From: Pseudomonas fluorescens
Lineage (GTDB): Bacteria > Pseudomonadota > Gammaproteobacteria > Pseudomonadales > Pseudomonadaceae
Direction: 5' to 3'
Assembly: GCF_019212185.1 (NCBI RefSeq)
Contig: NZ_CP078138.1
Span: forward strand, 5,314,501 to 5,378,500
Length of the DNA stretch: 64,000 nt
Both the position numbers and the translations under genes were made by a program. Positions 30,229-41,421 of this stretch are shown here, one piece after another (position 1 is the first letter of the stretch; every line of letters begins with the position of its first letter). The notes under the pieces are model-generated. The model did no database searches and was not told where the DNA came from. It saw nothing but the letters and a program-made list of their open reading frames with translations.

Positions 30229-31338
30229 TCAGCCGCGGGCGATCAGCGCTGCGTCAGCTTCGACCTTTTCGGCCGCTTTCTGGCGAATCAGCCGTTCCAG
30301 CTCATCCACCAGATTGTCATTCGTCAATTTCTGCGACGGCTTGCCGTCGATGTAAATCAGGTTCGGTGTGCCGCCCGTCAGGCCAATGTGCGCCTCTTTG
30401 GCTTCACCAGGACCGTTGACCACGCAACCGATTACCGCCACATCCAGCGGCACCAGCAGGTCTTCAAGGCGCCCTTCCAGCTCGTTCATGGTCTTGACCA
30501 CATCGAAGTTCTGCCGCGAGCAGCTCGGGCAGGCGATGAAGTTGATGCCACGGGAACGCAGGTGCAGGGACTTGAGGATGTCGTAGCCGACTTTCACTTC
30601 CTCGACCGGGTCGGCCGCCAAAGAAATGCGAATAGTATCGCCAATCCCTTCGGCGAGCAGCATACCGAGGCCCACGGCGGATTTCACTGTGCCTGAGCGC
30701 AAACCGCCGGCTTCAGTGATCCCCAAATGCAGTGGCTGGACGATTTCCTTGGCCAGCAAGCGGTAGGCTTCGACCGCCATGAACACGTCAGAGGCCTTCA
30801 CGCTGACCTTGAAGTCCTGGAAATTCAGGCGCTCAAGGTGCTCGACGTGACGCAAGGCCGACTCGACCAGCGCTGCCGGCGTCGGCTCGCCGTATTTCTT
30901 CTGCAGGTCTTTTTCCAGGGAACCGGCGTTCACGCCGATGCGGATCGGGATCCCGCGGTCACGTGCCGCATCGACCACAGCGCGAACCCGGTCTTCACGA
31001 CCGATGTTGCCCGGGTTGATACGCAGGCAATCGACGCCCAGTTCGGCCACGCGCAGGGCGATGCGGTAGTCGAAGTGGATGTCGGCGACCAGCGGCACCT
31101 TGACCAGTTGCTTGATCTTGCCGAAGGCTTCGGCCGCGTCCATGTCTGGAACGGAAACCCGCACGATGTCGACGCCAGCCGCTTCCAGGCGGTTGATCTG
31201 GGCCACGGTGGCCGCGACATCGTTGGTATCGCTGTTGGTCATGCTCTGCACGGCGATGGGCGCATCACCGCCCACCGGTACCGAACCGACCCAGATCTTG
31301 CGGGATTCGCGACGTTTAATTGGAGATTCGCCGTGCAT
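30229..31338 (-). CDS. ispG: 4-hydroxy-3-methylbut-2-enyl diphosphate synthase IspG
   Basis: 369 residues. A TIM barrel followed by a ferredoxin/sulfite-reductase-like domain whose cysteines hold the [4Fe-4S] cluster: [10 protein letters not shown] and GCVVNGPGE. It makes HMBPP in the MEP isoprenoid pathway. It starts 3 bases after rodZ and 22 bases before hisS, inside a tight operon. Confidence 0.96.
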   Translation of the reverse strand: MHGESPIKRRESRKIWVGSVPVGGDAPIAVQSMTNSDTNDVAATVAQINRLEAAGVDIVRVSVPDMDAAEAFGKIKQLVKVPLVADIHFDYRIALRVAELGVDCLRINPGNIGREDRVRAVVDAARDRGIPIRIGVNAGSLEKDLQKKYGEPTPAALVESALRHVEHLERLNFQDFKVSVKASDVFMAVEAYRLLAKEIVQPLHLGITEAGGLRSGTVKSAVGLGMLLAEGIGDTIRISLAADPVEEVKVGYDILKSLHLRSRGINFIACPSCSRQNFDVVKTMNELEGRLEDLLVPLDVAVIGCVVNGPGEAKEAHIGLTGGTPNLIYIDGKPSQKLTNDNLVDELERLIRQKAAEKVEADAALIARG

Positions 31339-31341
31339 GAC

Positions 31342-32346
31342 TTATTGACCCAACTTAAGGCGAGCAGTGGCGCCATTGGTGAACGGAGCGATATTGACCG
31401 CCTGCCCGTTGTAGGAAACTTCTGCGCCACGGGCAAAGCCCAGGAGGACAGCGAACGGCGGCTTGCCGCTGACATCAACAGTGTCGCCTTTACGTTTCAG
31501 ACCGGCAAACAGCACTTTTCCGTTGCCGTCTGTCACTTGGGTCCAGCAATCGGCAACAAATTGAATGCGTACCTGGCCGGAACCGGCGACCGGAGTGGCC
31601 GGTGCGACGACTGTGGCGACCGGAGCTGCTGGCGTTGCTGGAGCGGCAACAGCAGGGGTCGGTGCAACTGGCGCTACCGGAGCAGCAGGCACGGCCGGTG
31701 CAGTCACCACCGGAGCCGCGGTAGCGACCGCAGCAGGATCGGCAGCAGTCGTTTCCGCTGCCGGCGCCGTGCTGGTGCCCTCTGGCAGAGCCAACGGCGT
31801 CGCCGCCTCGGTTTGCGCCTCGACCACGGCCTGATCTTCCGGCTCGTCGAGCGGGTGGATCTGCGTGGTGCCGTCGGCGCCCTCGACTTCAACGTGTTCC
31901 GGATTCAGACCGATCAGATCTTTGGTACGCAGCGAGGTTTGGTCCTGCCACCAGACAAAACCGCCACCCACGACGGCAATCAGCAGCAGCAGGCTGACGA
32001 TGCGCAAAATGGTGTGGGAAATACGGCTTGGTTCTTCGATGCGGCCCAGGCTGTGCACGTTGCTGCCCTGGGCATCGGTGCCGGTGTGCTGGTCGAACTG
32101 CTGAACCAGAACGGCCTGGTCCATGCCGAGCAATTTGGCATAGGCACGGATATAGCCGCGGGCAAAGGTATGCCCTGGCAGCTTGTCGAACGCGCCAGCT
32201 TCCAGGTTACCCAAGGAAATCGTGGTGAGGTTGAGCTTTACTGCCACTTCCGCCAACGACCAGCCATTGCTTTCGCGGCCCTGACGCAAGGTCTCTCCGG
32301 GGTTTACGCGAGTCGCTGCTACAACTTCGGGATGCGCCGCTTTCAT
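31342..32346 (-). CDS. rodZ: Cytoskeletal protein RodZ
   Basis: 334 residues from ATG 32346 (a second ATG at 32349 is directly before it). Order: an N-terminal helix-turn-helix-like domain that binds MreB (ETLRQGRESNGWSLAEVA), a membrane helix at about 110-130 (ILRIVSLLLLIAVVGGGFVWW), a long Ala/Pro/Val-rich periplasmic linker, and a C-terminal DUF4115 beta domain. It helps set rod shape. The start overlaps the pilF stop. The linker is built of APA/VAP/ATP repeats and is likely disordered. Confidence 0.93.
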   Translation of the reverse strand: MKAAHPEVVAATRVNPGETLRQGRESNGWSLAEVAVKLNLTTISLGNLEAGAFDKLPGHTFARGYIRAYAKLLGMDQAVLVQQFDQHTGTDAQGSNVHSLGRIEEPSRISHTILRIVSLLLLIAVVGGGFVWWQDQTSLRTKDLIGLNPEHVEVEGADGTTQIHPLDEPEDQAVVEAQTEAATPLALPEGTSTAPAAETTAADPAAVATAAPVVTAPAVPAAPVAPVAPTPAVAAPATPAAPVATVVAPATPVAGSGQVRIQFVADCWTQVTDGNGKVLFAGLKRKGDTVDVSGKPPFAVLLGFARGAEVSYNGQAVNIAPFTNGATARLKLGQ

Positions 32347-33104
32347 CATTGCTCCGACAGGTATTGCTGATATTCCGGGGTACCGGGATAGAGTCGTGTT
32401 AATTGCAGGCCCAGACTGGCGGCCTTGTCGCGATCTTCGAACACACTGGCCAACCGCACGCCGAGCCATAGACTACGTGCATTTTGCTCGGCGAGCTGGC
32501 TAAAACGGTCGTAATAGTCGCGCGCGGGCACATAATGCCTGTCTTCGAACGACAACTCAGCCATTTCCAGCAACGCCCGTGGCTGCTGGCGATTCAGGCG
32601 CAGGGCTTTTTCCAGGTATTCTCTGGCCAGATCACGCTCGCCGAGCTTCATGGCGGTCATGCCCAGGCTTTCGAAAACCCGTGAACGTTCAGGGTAGAGA
32701 CTGTCGGCAGCCGCTTGTTCAAAGCGCTCGTAGGCGTCCTTGTAGCGCTGCTGCTGATAGAGAAAGCTGCCGTAGTTGTTCAGGATCCGCGCATCGCCGG
32801 GACGCACCGCCAGTGCCTTGCGAAAATGCTGGTCGGCCAGCGACGGCTCCATTTCCGCCTGGAACACCAAGCCCAGGGCAGCATTCGCATCGGCGTCCGC
32901 AGCATCGAGCTCCAGCGCTTTCTTGAGCGGCACCTTCGCTTGCTCGGTCATGCCCTTGTGCAGGTAGCCCATGCCCAATTGCACATAGGCGGCTCGCGCT
33001 TCGTCCCGCCCCTTGCCGGTCTGCAGCGGGTCGTTGCCGCCCGATGACACACAGCCAGCCGAAAGGCTGGCCAACAGCAGGAGCAGCGCCAAGCGCAGGG
33101 ACAT
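32346..33104 (-). CDS. pilF: Type IV pilus biogenesis lipoprotein PilF/PilW
   Basis: 252 residues. The signal ends in the lipobox LSAGC. The rest is a row of six or so TPR repeats (for example YVQLGMGYLHKGMTEQAKVP, then ILNNYGSFLYQQQRYKDAYE). PilF carries the PilQ secretin to the outer membrane. It overlaps rodZ and lies 12 bases after rlmN. Confidence 0.94.
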   Translation of the reverse strand: MSLRLALLLLLASLSAGCVSSGGNDPLQTGKGRDEARAAYVQLGMGYLHKGMTEQAKVPLKKALELDAADADANAALGLVFQAEMEPSLADQHFRKALAVRPGDARILNNYGSFLYQQQRYKDAYERFEQAAADSLYPERSRVFESLGMTAMKLGERDLAREYLEKALRLNRQQPRALLEMAELSFEDRHYVPARDYYDRFSQLAEQNARSLWLGVRLASVFEDRDKAASLGLQLTRLYPGTPEYQQYLSEQ

Positions 33105-33116
33105 AGAGATCCTCTC

Positions 33117-34265
33117 TTAGTTACGGGTCGCAGCGTCTTGGGCCATATCGTTGTCGGCGCTCAATTCACGCACGGCGATATAACGTTCGCTGCGGCGGGT
33201 GCGATCCAGCACCTGCCCTACCAATTGACCACATGCGGCATCGATGTCTTCGCCGCGCGTGGTGCGCACGGTGACGTTGAAGCCAGCATGGTGCAGTTGA
33301 TCCTGGAAACGGCGAATGGCGTTGTTGCTCGGCCGCTCGTAACCGGAATGCGGAAACGGGTTGAACGGGATCAGGTTGATCTTGCACGGTACGTTCTTGA
33401 GCAACTCGATCATTTCAACCGCGTGCTCAACTTTATCGTTGATGTCCTTGAGCAAGGTGTACTCGATGGTCAACACACGCTTCTCGCCCAGGGACGACAT
33501 GTAGCGCTGACACGATTCGAGCAGCATCTTAAGCGGATACTTCTTGTTGATCGGCACCAATTGGTTACGCAATGCATCATTCGGTGCGTGCAGCGACAAC
33601 GCCAGGGACACGTCGATGTGCTTGGACAGCTCATCGATCATCGGCACCACGCCGGAGGTCGACAGGGTCACGCGGCGCTTGGAGATGCCGTAGCCCAGGT
33701 CGTCCATCATCAGGTGCATGGCGGCAACGACGTTGTCGAAGTTCAGCAGCGGCTCGCCCATGCCCATCATCACCACGTTGGTGATGGCACGTTCGGCGGT
33801 AGCCGGAATGCTGCCAAACGATTTGTTGGCAATCCACACCTGTCCGATCACTTCGGCGGCGGTGAGGTTGCTATTGAATCCTTGCTTGCCGGTGGAGCAG
33901 AAGCTGCAGTCCAGGGCACAGCCTGCCTGGGACGAAACGCACAAAGTGCCGCGTTTGCCCTGGGGAATGTAGACGGTCTCGACGCAGCTGCCGGACGCCA
34001 CGCGCACCACCCACTTACGGGTGCCGTCGCTGGAAATGTCCTCGCTGACCACTTCGGGGCCGCGAACTTCGGCAATGGCCTTGAGCTTGTCGCGCAGGGC
34101 CTTGCTGACGTTCGTCATGGCGTCGAAATCATCGACGCCAAGGTGGTGAATCCATTTCATTACCTGACCGGCACGGAAACGCTTCTCCCCGATTGAGTCG
34201 AAGAATTTTTCCATTTCCTGTTGAGTCAGACCCAGCAGGTTGGTTTTTACAGTCGATGTAGTCAT
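33117..34265 (-). CDS. rlmN: Dual-specificity rRNA/tRNA adenine-C2 methyltransferase RlmN
   Basis: 382 residues. The radical-SAM cluster motif [15 protein letters not shown] (CxxxCxxC) is intact, as are [15 protein letters not shown] and the C-terminal methyl-carrying cysteine region ([12 protein letters not shown]). It methylates A2503 of 23S rRNA and A37 of several tRNAs. It lies between ndk and pilF, the usual order. Confidence 0.96.
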   Translation of the reverse strand: MTTSTVKTNLLGLTQQEMEKFFDSIGEKRFRAGQVMKWIHHLGVDDFDAMTNVSKALRDKLKAIAEVRGPEVVSEDISSDGTRKWVVRVASGSCVETVYIPQGKRGTLCVSSQAGCALDCSFCSTGKQGFNSNLTAAEVIGQVWIANKSFGSIPATAERAITNVVMMGMGEPLLNFDNVVAAMHLMMDDLGYGISKRRVTLSTSGVVPMIDELSKHIDVSLALSLHAPNDALRNQLVPINKKYPLKMLLESCQRYMSSLGEKRVLTIEYTLLKDINDKVEHAVEMIELLKNVPCKINLIPFNPFPHSGYERPSNNAIRRFQDQLHHAGFNVTVRTTRGEDIDAACGQLVGQVLDRTRRSERYIAVRELSADNDMAQDAATRN

Positions 34266-34293
34266 GGATTCACCTTCACTCTTAAGCCAATGC

Positions 34294-34719
34294 TTAGCGA
34301 GTGGTTACTTCAGTAGCTGCGAAGAAGTACGAGATTTCGCGAGCAGCAGCGGCTTCGGAGTCCGAACCGTGTACAGCGTTGGCGTCGATCGATTCAGCGA
34401 AGTCAGCACGGATGGTGCCGGCAGCAGCTTCTTTAGGGTTGGTAGCGCCCATCAGCTCACGGTTGCGAGCGATAGCGTTTTCGCCTTCCAGAACCTGAAC
34501 AACCACTGGACCGGAGATCATGAAAGCAACCAGGTCACCGAAGAAACCGCGCTCTTTGTGCTCAGCGTAGAAGCCTTCAGCTTCGGCTTTGGACAGCTGC
34601 TTCATTTTCGAAGCAACAACTTTCAGGCCTGCTTTTTCGAAACGAGTAACGATTTCACCAGCGGCGCCTTTGGCAACGGCGTCAGGCTTGATGATGGAGA
34701 AAGTGCGTTGAACAGCCAT
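34294..34719 (-). CDS. ndk: Nucleoside diphosphate kinase
   Basis: 141 residues. The active-site histidine sits in NAVHGSDS near residue 117, with the family start [11 protein letters not shown]. It balances nucleoside triphosphate pools by phosphate transfer from ATP. It lies 28 bases before rlmN; an intervening terminator separates it from iscX. Confidence 0.97.
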   Translation of the reverse strand: MAVQRTFSIIKPDAVAKGAAGEIVTRFEKAGLKVVASKMKQLSKAEAEGFYAEHKERGFFGDLVAFMISGPVVVQVLEGENAIARNRELMGATNPKEAAAGTIRADFAESIDANAVHGSDSEAAAAREISYFFAATEVTTR

Positions 34720-34746
34720 GATGTAACTCCAGAAACAGTAATGTGC

Positions 34747-34778
34747 GAAAAATTAAACCCGCGAATTATACGCGGGTT
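34747..34778 (-). terminator. Terminator of the isc operon
   Basis: On the minus strand AACCCGCG / CGCGGGTT with a 7-base loop is followed by TTAATTTTT, about 30 bases after iscX. Confidence 0.85.
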
Positions 34779-34807
34779 CTTGGGTATTGCCTAACCTGCG
34801 AGGACGA

Positions 34808-35008
34808 TCAGTCGACTTCTTCAATCCAGAGCGCCTGGACCGCTTCCAACACCTTCTCGCCGACTCGGCCAGAAGTGTTGTCAAAGTCCGGCAGCTCCAT
34901 GATCCATCGCTGCAGGTCGACGAAATTGACCGAAAGCGGATCTACATCCGGCTTGGCTTCAGCCAGTTCTTCTGCGATGCGTTGAACATCATTCCAACCG
35001 TAGCTCAT
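34808..35008 (-). CDS. iscX: Fe-S cluster assembly protein IscX
   Basis: 66 residues, acidic (SYGWNDVQRIAEELAEAKPD at the start). IscX binds IscS and iron and modulates the rate of Fe-S assembly. It is the last gene of the isc operon, 14 bases after fdx. Confidence 0.94.
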   Translation of the reverse strand: MSYGWNDVQRIAEELAEAKPDVDPLSVNFVDLQRWIMELPDFDNTSGRVGEKVLEAVQALWIEEVD

Positions 35009-35022
35009 GACAGTCTTACCAG

Positions 35023-35364
35023 TCAGTGCGGCGCTTCGGCCGCATGGTTAAGCGAATATTTCGGGATTTCGACGGTGATGTCTTCTTCACCGACGATGGC
35101 CTGGCAGGCCAGGCGCGACTGCGCTTCCAGACCCCAGGCACGATCGAGGAAATCTTCCTCCAGCTCGTCCGCTTCTTCCAGCGAATCAAAGCCTTCGCGA
35201 ACGATGCAGTGACAGGTGGTGCAAGCACACACGCCGCCACAGGCACTTTCCATCTCGATGTGGTGCTCATGCGCCAGCTCGAGGATGGAGATGCCGGGGG
35301 CCGCGTCAACGACCAGGCCTTCCGGGCAGAACTTCTCGTGGGGCAGAAAAATGACCTGCGGCAT
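35023..35364 (-). CDS. fdx: Isc-type [2Fe-2S] ferredoxin
   Basis: 113 residues. The adrenodoxin-type cluster cysteines are in ACGGVCACTTCHC plus a distant cysteine in RLACQAIV. It supplies electrons to Fe-S assembly. It lies 2 bases after hscA. Confidence 0.96.
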   Translation of the reverse strand: MPQVIFLPHEKFCPEGLVVDAAPGISILELAHEHHIEMESACGGVCACTTCHCIVREGFDSLEEADELEEDFLDRAWGLEAQSRLACQAIVGEEDITVEIPKYSLNHAAEAPH

Positions 35365-35366
35365 CG

Positions 35367-37229
35367 TTATTCCTCAATCTCGTTCAGGTTGCGCCCCGCC
35401 AGCGCGGCTTTCACCGTCGAATCCAGTCGGCGGGCAGCAAAAGCGTCGGTCACTTGCGACAGACGCTTGGTCTGCTGCTCGATGGCGAAACCATCGGTGC
35501 CTTGCATCAATTCGGTCAGTTCCTGCACTTGCAACTCGATGACCATGCGCTCGTCGGCATCCAGCAAGCGCTCGCCGTCAGCTTCCAGTGCAGCCTGCAC
35601 CGCTTCGATCAGGCGCTGGGCGTCGACTTGCTGCTCGCGCAACACGCGGGCCACCTTGTCATCGTTGGCGTGCTGGAACGAGTCCTTGAGCATGCGAGCG
35701 ATTTCACCGTCGGTCAGGCCGTAGGACGGCTTGACCTGGATGCTCGCCTCGACACCCGAACCCAGTTCGCGGGCGGACACGCTGAGCAGGCCATCGGCGT
35801 CGACCTGGAAGGTCACGCGAATCTTCGCCGCACCTGCCACCATCGGCGGGATACCGCGCAATTCAAAGCGCGCCAGAGAGCGGCAATCGCTGATCAGCTC
35901 GCGCTCACCTTGGAGCACATGAATCATCATGGCCGACTGGCCATCTTTGTACGTGGTGAAATCCTGGGCGCGGGCAACCGGGATCGTGGTGTTGCGTGGA
36001 ATCACCTTCTCCATCAGCCCGCCCATGGTTTCCAGGCCCAGGGACAACGGAATCACGTCGAGGAGAAGCAGTTCGCCACCATCGCGCTTGTTGCCGGCCA
36101 GGGTATCGGCCTGGATCGCAGCACCAATGGCGACCACTTGATCCGGATCGATTTCGGTCAGCGGCTGGCGACCGAAGGCTTCGGCGACCGCCTCGCGAAC
36201 ACGCGGAACACGGGTCGAACCGCCGACCATGACCACCGCATTGACTTCTTCCAGTTCGACACCGGAATCACGCACGGCACGCCGGCAAGCCTTGAGGCTG
36301 CGCGCGACCATCGGCTCAATCAGCGCATCAAAGGCTTCGCGAGTCAGCGCGGCCTTCCACTCGCCGTAGACCACTTCGACGCTGGCGGCGCTGGTCAACG
36401 CTTCCTTGGCCGCACAGGCGGTTTGCAACAGATGACGCTGCGCACCCGGATCGAGGTCAGCCGACAGGCCAGCGCTCTCGATGATCCAGCCGGCAATCGC
36501 ATGATCGAAGTCATCGCCACCCAGGGCCGTATCGCCACCGGTGGCCAGCACCTCGAACACACCGCCAGTGAGGCGCAGGATCGAAATATCGAAGGTACCG
36601 CCGCCCAGGTCGTAGATCGCCACCAGCCCTTCAGCGTGCTGATCCAGGCCATAAGCCACCGCCGCAGCGGTCGGCTCATTGAGCAAGCGCAAAACGTTGA
36701 GACCGGCCAGCTTGGCCGCATCTTTGGTCGCCTGGCGCTGAGCGTCGTCGAAGTAGGCCGGAACGGTGATCACCGCGCCCACCAGTTCACCACCCAGAGT
36801 CGCTTCTGCGCGCTGGCGCAGGACCTTGAGGATATCAGCAGAGACTTCCACCGGGCTTTTCGGCCCCTGAATGGTGTCGATGAACGGCATGTGCGACTCG
36901 CCGTCGACGAAGCGATACGGCAGTTGCTCGCCCAATTGCTTGACGTCGGACAGACCACGACCCATCAAGCGCTTGACCGACAGCACGGTGTTCAGGGGAT
37001 CGGCGGCCGCGGCCTGACGGGCGGACTCGCCGACCTCGACATGGTCGGCGTGGTAGCGCACTGCAGACGGCAGGATCACCTGCCCTGCAGCGTCGGCCAG
37101 CGGTTCGGAAAGACCACTGCGCAACGCAGCGACCAGCGAATTGGTAGTACCCAAGTCGATCCCCACAGCCAGGCGACGCTGGTGCGGTTGAGGACTTTGG
37201 CCGGGTTCGGCGATCTGCAGTAGGGCCAT
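35367..37229 (-). CDS. hscA: Fe-S assembly chaperone HscA (Hsp70 type)
   Basis: 620 residues. The Hsp70 ATPase shows [24 protein letters not shown] and [10 protein letters not shown]; the substrate domain follows from about residue 390. It binds the LPPVK site of IscU (seen here as LPPVKIHC in IscU) and works with HscB to release clusters. Confidence 0.97.
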   Translation of the reverse strand: MALLQIAEPGQSPQPHQRRLAVGIDLGTTNSLVAALRSGLSEPLADAAGQVILPSAVRYHADHVEVGESARQAAAADPLNTVLSVKRLMGRGLSDVKQLGEQLPYRFVDGESHMPFIDTIQGPKSPVEVSADILKVLRQRAEATLGGELVGAVITVPAYFDDAQRQATKDAAKLAGLNVLRLLNEPTAAAVAYGLDQHAEGLVAIYDLGGGTFDISILRLTGGVFEVLATGGDTALGGDDFDHAIAGWIIESAGLSADLDPGAQRHLLQTACAAKEALTSAASVEVVYGEWKAALTREAFDALIEPMVARSLKACRRAVRDSGVELEEVNAVVMVGGSTRVPRVREAVAEAFGRQPLTEIDPDQVVAIGAAIQADTLAGNKRDGGELLLLDVIPLSLGLETMGGLMEKVIPRNTTIPVARAQDFTTYKDGQSAMMIHVLQGERELISDCRSLARFELRGIPPMVAGAAKIRVTFQVDADGLLSVSARELGSGVEASIQVKPSYGLTDGEIARMLKDSFQHANDDKVARVLREQQVDAQRLIEAVQAALEADGERLLDADERMVIELQVQELTELMQGTDGFAIEQQTKRLSQVTDAFAARRLDSTVKAALAGRNLNEIEE

Positions 37230-37280
37230 CGTTATCAGGACTTATCTGTATATCAGGCGTGCGACCGAGGCGGCACTGGG

Positions 37281-37802
37281 TTAATCGTCGAGGCGCTCTT
37301 CTAACTGGCGCACTTCGTAGGTGAGCTTGTCGAGGAACTGCATGCGCCGCATCAGGCGTTCGGCCTGTTCGCGTTGCACTGCATCGTTCCAGCAAGCTGC
37401 GAAGCTTTGGTTCAGCTCATCCTGGGCAGTTTTCAGGCGTCGCTTGAACACCGCGACACCGGCCAGATCGGCGCTGTCTTGCAGGTCTTCGAGCTCTTCA
37501 CGCCATTGCATCTGCTGCAGGAGGAAGTCCGGATCGTGCACCGTGACTTCCAGCGGCAACTCGCCACCGCCGAGCGCGAGCAAGTATCGCGCACGCTTGG
37601 GCGGGCTCTTGAGCGTCTGATAAGCCTCGTTGAGGCTCGCCGACTGCTCCAGCGCCAAGCGCTGCTCACGCTCGGAAGCATCAGCAAAACGGTCCGGGTG
37701 AACGCCGCGCGCCAACTCACGGTAGCGCGTAGCCAGCTGATCGAGGTCCAGATTGAAGCTCGGTTGCAGCTCGAATAAAGCGAAATGACAAGGAGTTCCC
37801 AC
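37281..37802 (-). CDS. hscB: Fe-S assembly co-chaperone HscB
   Basis: 173 residues from the GTG at 37802, chosen because family members begin at this point ([13 protein letters not shown]) and it lies 8 bases after iscA. The N-terminal J domain contains the HPD motif in [11 protein letters not shown]; the C-terminal three-helix domain binds IscU. It stimulates the HscA ATPase. Confidence 0.94.
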   Translation of the reverse strand: MGTPCHFALFELQPSFNLDLDQLATRYRELARGVHPDRFADASEREQRLALEQSASLNEAYQTLKSPPKRARYLLALGGGELPLEVTVHDPDFLLQQMQWREELEDLQDSADLAGVAVFKRRLKTAQDELNQSFAACWNDAVQREQAERLMRRMQFLDKLTYEVRQLEERLDD

Positions 37803-37810
37803 GAGCTGCC

Positions 37811-38134
37811 TCAGATGTTGAAGCTTTCGCCGCAGCCACATTCACCGCGTACGTTGGGATTGTTGAACTTGAAGCCTTCGTTCAACCCTTCCTTGACGAA
37901 ATCGAGTTCGGTGCCGTCCAGGTAGGCCAGGCTTTTTGGGTCGATGATCACTTTCTCGCCGTGACTCTCGAACACCTGATCCTCTGCCACCACTTCGTCG
38001 ACAAACTCCAGCACGTAGGCGAGACCGGAACAGCCTGTGGTGCGCACACCCAGACGAATCCCCTCACCTTTGCCGCGCCCGTCGAGGGAGCGTCGCACGT
38101 GCCGAGCGGCCGCTTCTGTCATGCTGATAGCCAT
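37811..38134 (-). CDS. iscA: Fe-S assembly protein IscA
   Basis: 107 residues from ATG 38134. The three conserved cysteines are in TTGCSGLAY and [10 protein letters not shown]. It is an A-type carrier that delivers Fe-S clusters to apo-proteins. Confidence 0.96.
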   Translation of the reverse strand: MAISMTEAAARHVRRSLDGRGKGEGIRLGVRTTGCSGLAYVLEFVDEVVAEDQVFESHGEKVIIDPKSLAYLDGTELDFVKEGLNEGFKFNNPNVRGECGCGESFNI

Positions 38135-38168
38135 CGTTGACTCCTTACTCGTCGCCAAAACCTGAAAG

Positions 38169-38555
38169 TCAGATCAAGCCTTTTTTCTGCTTGTAGTCGC
38201 GAACGGCGGCCTTGATGGCGTCTTCAGCGAGTACCGAGCAGTGGATTTTCACTGGCGGCAGGGCCAGTTCTTCAGCCAGCTGAGTGTTCTTGATGGTTTC
38301 GGCTTCATCCAGGGTCTTGCCCTTCATCCACTCGGTGGCGAGGGAGCTGGAGGCAATGGCGGAACCGCAACCGTAGGTCTTGAACTTGGCGTCTTCGATC
38401 ACGCCCTGCTCGTTGACCTTGATTTGCAGGCGCATCACGTCGCCGCACGCCGGAGCGCCGACCATGCCGGTGCCGACGTCAGGATCTTCCGCGTCCATCT
38501 TGCCGACGTTGCGCGGGTTTTCGTAATGGTCGATGACCTTTTCGCTGTAAGCCAT
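38169..38555 (-). CDS. iscU: Fe-S scaffold IscU
   Basis: 128 residues from ATG 38555. Scaffold cysteines are in [18 protein letters not shown] and IHCSVLAED; the HscA-recognition LPPVK is at about residue 99. It is the platform on which IscS sulfur and iron are assembled into clusters. Confidence 0.97.
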   Translation of the reverse strand: MAYSEKVIDHYENPRNVGKMDAEDPDVGTGMVGAPACGDVMRLQIKVNEQGVIEDAKFKTYGCGSAIASSSLATEWMKGKTLDEAETIKNTQLAEELALPPVKIHCSVLAEDAIKAAVRDYKQKKGLI

Positions 38556-38644
38556 GATTCTCAATCCTCACTCATCAGAGAGTCGCTCTTTGGGTCCGGT
38601 GAAGCATTGATTCAAGGCCGGACCCGTGTGCGGCGACTTAAATA

Positions 38645-39859
38645 TCAGTGTGCCGCCCACTCGATCTTCGAAATGTCGACGCCATCTTTGTACATATCCC
38701 ACAGCGGCGACAGAGCGCGCAGCTTGGTAACGGCCTCGCAGACTTTCTGCGCGGCGTAATCGATTTCTTCTTCGGTGGTGAAGCGGCCGAAGGTGAAGCG
38801 GATCGAGCTGTGGGCCAGTTCGTCGTTGCGGCCCAGGGCGCGCAGCACGTACGAAGGCTCAAGCGAGGCCGAGGTGCAGGCCGAACCGGACGACACGGCC
38901 AGATCCTTGAGCGCCATGATCAGCGACTCGCCTTCAACGTAGTTGAAGCTCAGGTTCAGGTTGTGCGGAACGCGAGCGGTCAGGCTGCCGTTCACGTACA
39001 GCTCTTCGAGGTTTTCCACTTGTTTGTAGAAACGGTCGCTCAGGGCCTTGATGCGCACGTTCTCGGCCGCCATGTCTTCCTTGGCCACGCGGAACGCTTC
39101 ACCCATGCCGACGATCTGGTGGGTCGCCAGGGTACCGGAACGCATGCCGCGCTCGTGACCGCCGCCGTGCATGGTCGCTTCGATGCGCACACGCGGCTTG
39201 CGGCTCACGTACAGTGCGCCGATGCCTTTAGGGCCGTAAGTTTTGTGAGCGGAGAACGACATCATGTCGACCTTCAGCTTCTGCAGGTCGATCTCGACCT
39301 TGCCAGTGGACTGAGCGGCGTCGACGTGGAACAGGATGCCCTTGGCGCGCAGCAACTCGCCGATAGCGGCGATGTCGTTGATGGTGCCGATTTCGTTGTT
39401 CACGTGCATGACCGAAACCAGAATGGTGTCGTCACGCAGTGCAGCCTCGATCATCTCAGGGGTAACCAGGCCATCTTCGCGCGGTTCGAGGTAGGTTACT
39501 TCGAAACCTTCACGCTCCAGTTGGCGCATGGTGTCCAGGACAGCCTTGTGCTCGATCTTGGTGGTGATCAGGTGCTTGCCCTTGGTGGCATAGAAATGTG
39601 CCGCACCCTTGATTGCCAGGTTGTCGGACTCGGTGGCACCGGAGGTCCAGACGATTTCACGCGGATCGGCGTTGACCAGGTCGGCGACCTGACGACGAGC
39701 GTTTTCCACCGACTCTTCGGCTTTCCAGCCGAACACGTGGGAACGGGACGCCGGGTTACCGAAGTTTCCGTCAACCAGCAGGCATTCACTCATCTTTTGC
39801 GCGACACGCGGATCAACAGGGGTGGTCGCAGAGTAATCAAGGTAAATCGGCAATTTCAT
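38645..39859 (-). CDS. iscS: Cysteine desulfurase IscS
   Basis: 404 residues. The PLP lysine is in [10 protein letters not shown] and the persulfide cysteine in [13 protein letters not shown]. It takes sulfur from cysteine for Fe-S clusters and tRNA thiolation. It follows iscR by 50 bases. Confidence 0.97.
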   Translation of the reverse strand: MKLPIYLDYSATTPVDPRVAQKMSECLLVDGNFGNPASRSHVFGWKAEESVENARRQVADLVNADPREIVWTSGATESDNLAIKGAAHFYATKGKHLITTKIEHKAVLDTMRQLEREGFEVTYLEPREDGLVTPEMIEAALRDDTILVSVMHVNNEIGTINDIAAIGELLRAKGILFHVDAAQSTGKVEIDLQKLKVDMMSFSAHKTYGPKGIGALYVSRKPRVRIEATMHGGGHERGMRSGTLATHQIVGMGEAFRVAKEDMAAENVRIKALSDRFYKQVENLEELYVNGSLTARVPHNLNLSFNYVEGESLIMALKDLAVSSGSACTSASLEPSYVLRALGRNDELAHSSIRFTFGRFTTEEEIDYAAQKVCEAVTKLRALSPLWDMYKDGVDISKIEWAAH

Positions 39860-39909
39860 GGACTATCTCCTAAATCAGGCTGGCTGGCGTGCCGCTAGCT
39901 CTTTGGCTG

Positions 39910-40401
39910 TCATTCGACGGCGGACGCTTCAATCTTGTCCAGACGCGGCGCCTTGCTGTTGCAACGACGCTGGTCCTGACGCTGGGCTACTTCTTGCACC
40001 TCACGGCGGGTGACAAGATCAGCCAAGCTGATACCGCTGAGAAATTCGTGGATTTGCAGGCTCAGATCACACCACAGGTGGTGGGTCAGGCAGGTATCGC
40101 CGCCATGGCAATCGCCTAGACCCTGGCACTTGGTAGCGTCAACCGATTCGTTAACCGCGTCGATCACCTGGGCGACCTGAATCCCCTGCATGTCACGCGA
40201 CAGCTGGTAGCCGCCGCCAGGACCACGAACGCTGGACACCAGGTTGCTGCGGCGCAATTTGGCGAAGAGTTGTTCGAGGTAGGACAGGGAAATGCCTTGG
40301 CGCTCGGAGATGTCAGCCAGGGACACAGGGCCATGCTGCGCATGCAACGCCAGGTCAAGCATGGCGGTGACAGCGTATCGGCCTTTAGTAGTGAGTCGCA
40401 T
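39910..40401 (-). CDS. iscR: Fe-S-sensing regulator IscR
   Basis: 163 residues from ATG 40401. An Rrf2-family winged helix ([20 protein letters not shown]) is followed by the cluster ligands C-x5-C-x5-C ([17 protein letters not shown]) with the histidine close by. Holo-IscR represses the isc operon; a matching site lies in its own promoter. The C-terminal tail is Arg/Lys-rich. Confidence 0.96.
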   Translation of the reverse strand: MRLTTKGRYAVTAMLDLALHAQHGPVSLADISERQGISLSYLEQLFAKLRRSNLVSSVRGPGGGYQLSRDMQGIQVAQVIDAVNESVDATKCQGLGDCHGGDTCLTHHLWCDLSLQIHEFLSGISLADLVTRREVQEVAQRQDQRRCNSKAPRLDKIEASAVE

Positions 40402-40434
40402 GGACAATTACCGCGGAGTTTCGAGATGGGGACG

Positions 40435-40467
40435 AGTATGCGATTCCCGAGTATTTAAGTCAACTAT
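40435..40467 (-). promoter_or_regulatory. iscR promoter with an IscR type-1 site
   Basis: On the minus strand TTGACT (40463-40458), 17 bases, then CATACT (40440-40435). The stretch 40467-40443, beginning ATAGTTGACT and ending CTCGGGAAT, matches the IscR type-1 operator and covers the -35 box. Autorepression by holo-IscR is the expected result. Confidence 0.75.
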
Positions 40468-40564
40468 AAGACCTAGTACTTTAGTCAGGATTACCCGTAA
40501 AACAGCGCGCGAATTGTAGCAAAGACTGGTTGCAATCGGCCAGCGGTACCGCGTGATCGTTCTT

Positions 40565-40628
40565 CGCGAGCAGGCTCGCTCCCACAGAAGATTACATTTC
40601 AACTGTGGGAGCGAGCCCGCTCGCGATG
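40565..40628. repeat. REP pair, variant arms
   Basis: Two close, outward-facing REP units with TCCCACAG / CTGTGGGA outer ends rather than TCCTACAG, placed between iscR and cysE. Confidence 0.8.
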
Positions 40629-40641
40629 CGGCCAACCCGAT

Positions 40642-41421
40642 TTAACTGGCCTGACTCTGATCCTTGTCCTTCACACACGCAAAGTCTTCTTCACGCAGCT
40701 GCGGCAGGTCTTTGGCACAGTAATTACTGCCCAGATCCTTCAGCGCACCGCACATCCCCTCCAGGCGCCCATCCACTGCCTGCAGGTGATCGAGCAACTG
40801 ACCGATGGCGCGCGCCACCGGGTCTGGCATGTCTTCGCTGACGCCGTAGGCATCGAAGCCGATCTTCTCGGCCATCGCCTTGCGCCGGGCGTCCAGCTCA
40901 TGATCGGGCTTGATAATGATCCGCCCTGGGATACCGACGACGGTCGCACCCGGCGGAACTTCCTTGGTCACCACCGCGTTGGAGCCGACCTTGGCCCCGG
41001 CACCGACAGTGAACGGACCGAGCACTTTCGCACCGGCGCCAACCACCACGCCATCGCCGAGGGTCGGATGCCGCTTGCCCTTGTTCCAGCTGGTGCCGCC
41101 GAGGGTCACACCCTGGTAAAGGGTGACGTCGTCGCCGATCTCGGCGGTTTCACCAATGACGATGCCCATGCCGTGGTCAATGAAGAAGCGCCGGCCAACC
41201 TTGGCGCCCGGATGGATTTCGATCCCGGTCAGCCAGCGACCGAAGTTCGACACCAGCCGCGCCAGCCACTTCCAGTTCCGCCCCCACAGCGCCGCCGACA
41301 GGCGATGAATCCAGATCGCGTGCATGCCCGGGTAGCAGGTCAGCACCTCGAACGCATTACGTGCCGCCGGATCACGGTGGAAAACGCTCTGGATATCTTC
41401 ACGCAAACGCTCGAACATCAT
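40642..41421 (-). CDS. cysE: Serine O-acetyltransferase
   Basis: 259 residues. A helical N-domain is followed by a left-handed beta helix of hexapeptide repeats ([19 protein letters not shown], then [19 protein letters not shown]), with the active-site histidines in IDHGMG and KRHPTLGD. It makes O-acetylserine for cysteine synthesis, feeding IscS. Two adjacent ATGs (41421 and 41418) are possible starts; the first overlaps the trmJ stop by one base. Confidence 0.95.
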   Translation of the reverse strand: MMFERLREDIQSVFHRDPAARNAFEVLTCYPGMHAIWIHRLSAALWGRNWKWLARLVSNFGRWLTGIEIHPGAKVGRRFFIDHGMGIVIGETAEIGDDVTLYQGVTLGGTSWNKGKRHPTLGDGVVVGAGAKVLGPFTVGAGAKVGSNAVVTKEVPPGATVVGIPGRIIIKPDHELDARRKAMAEKIGFDAYGVSEDMPDPVARAIGQLLDHLQAVDGRLEGMCGALKDLGSNYCAKDLPQLREEDFACVKDKDQSQAS

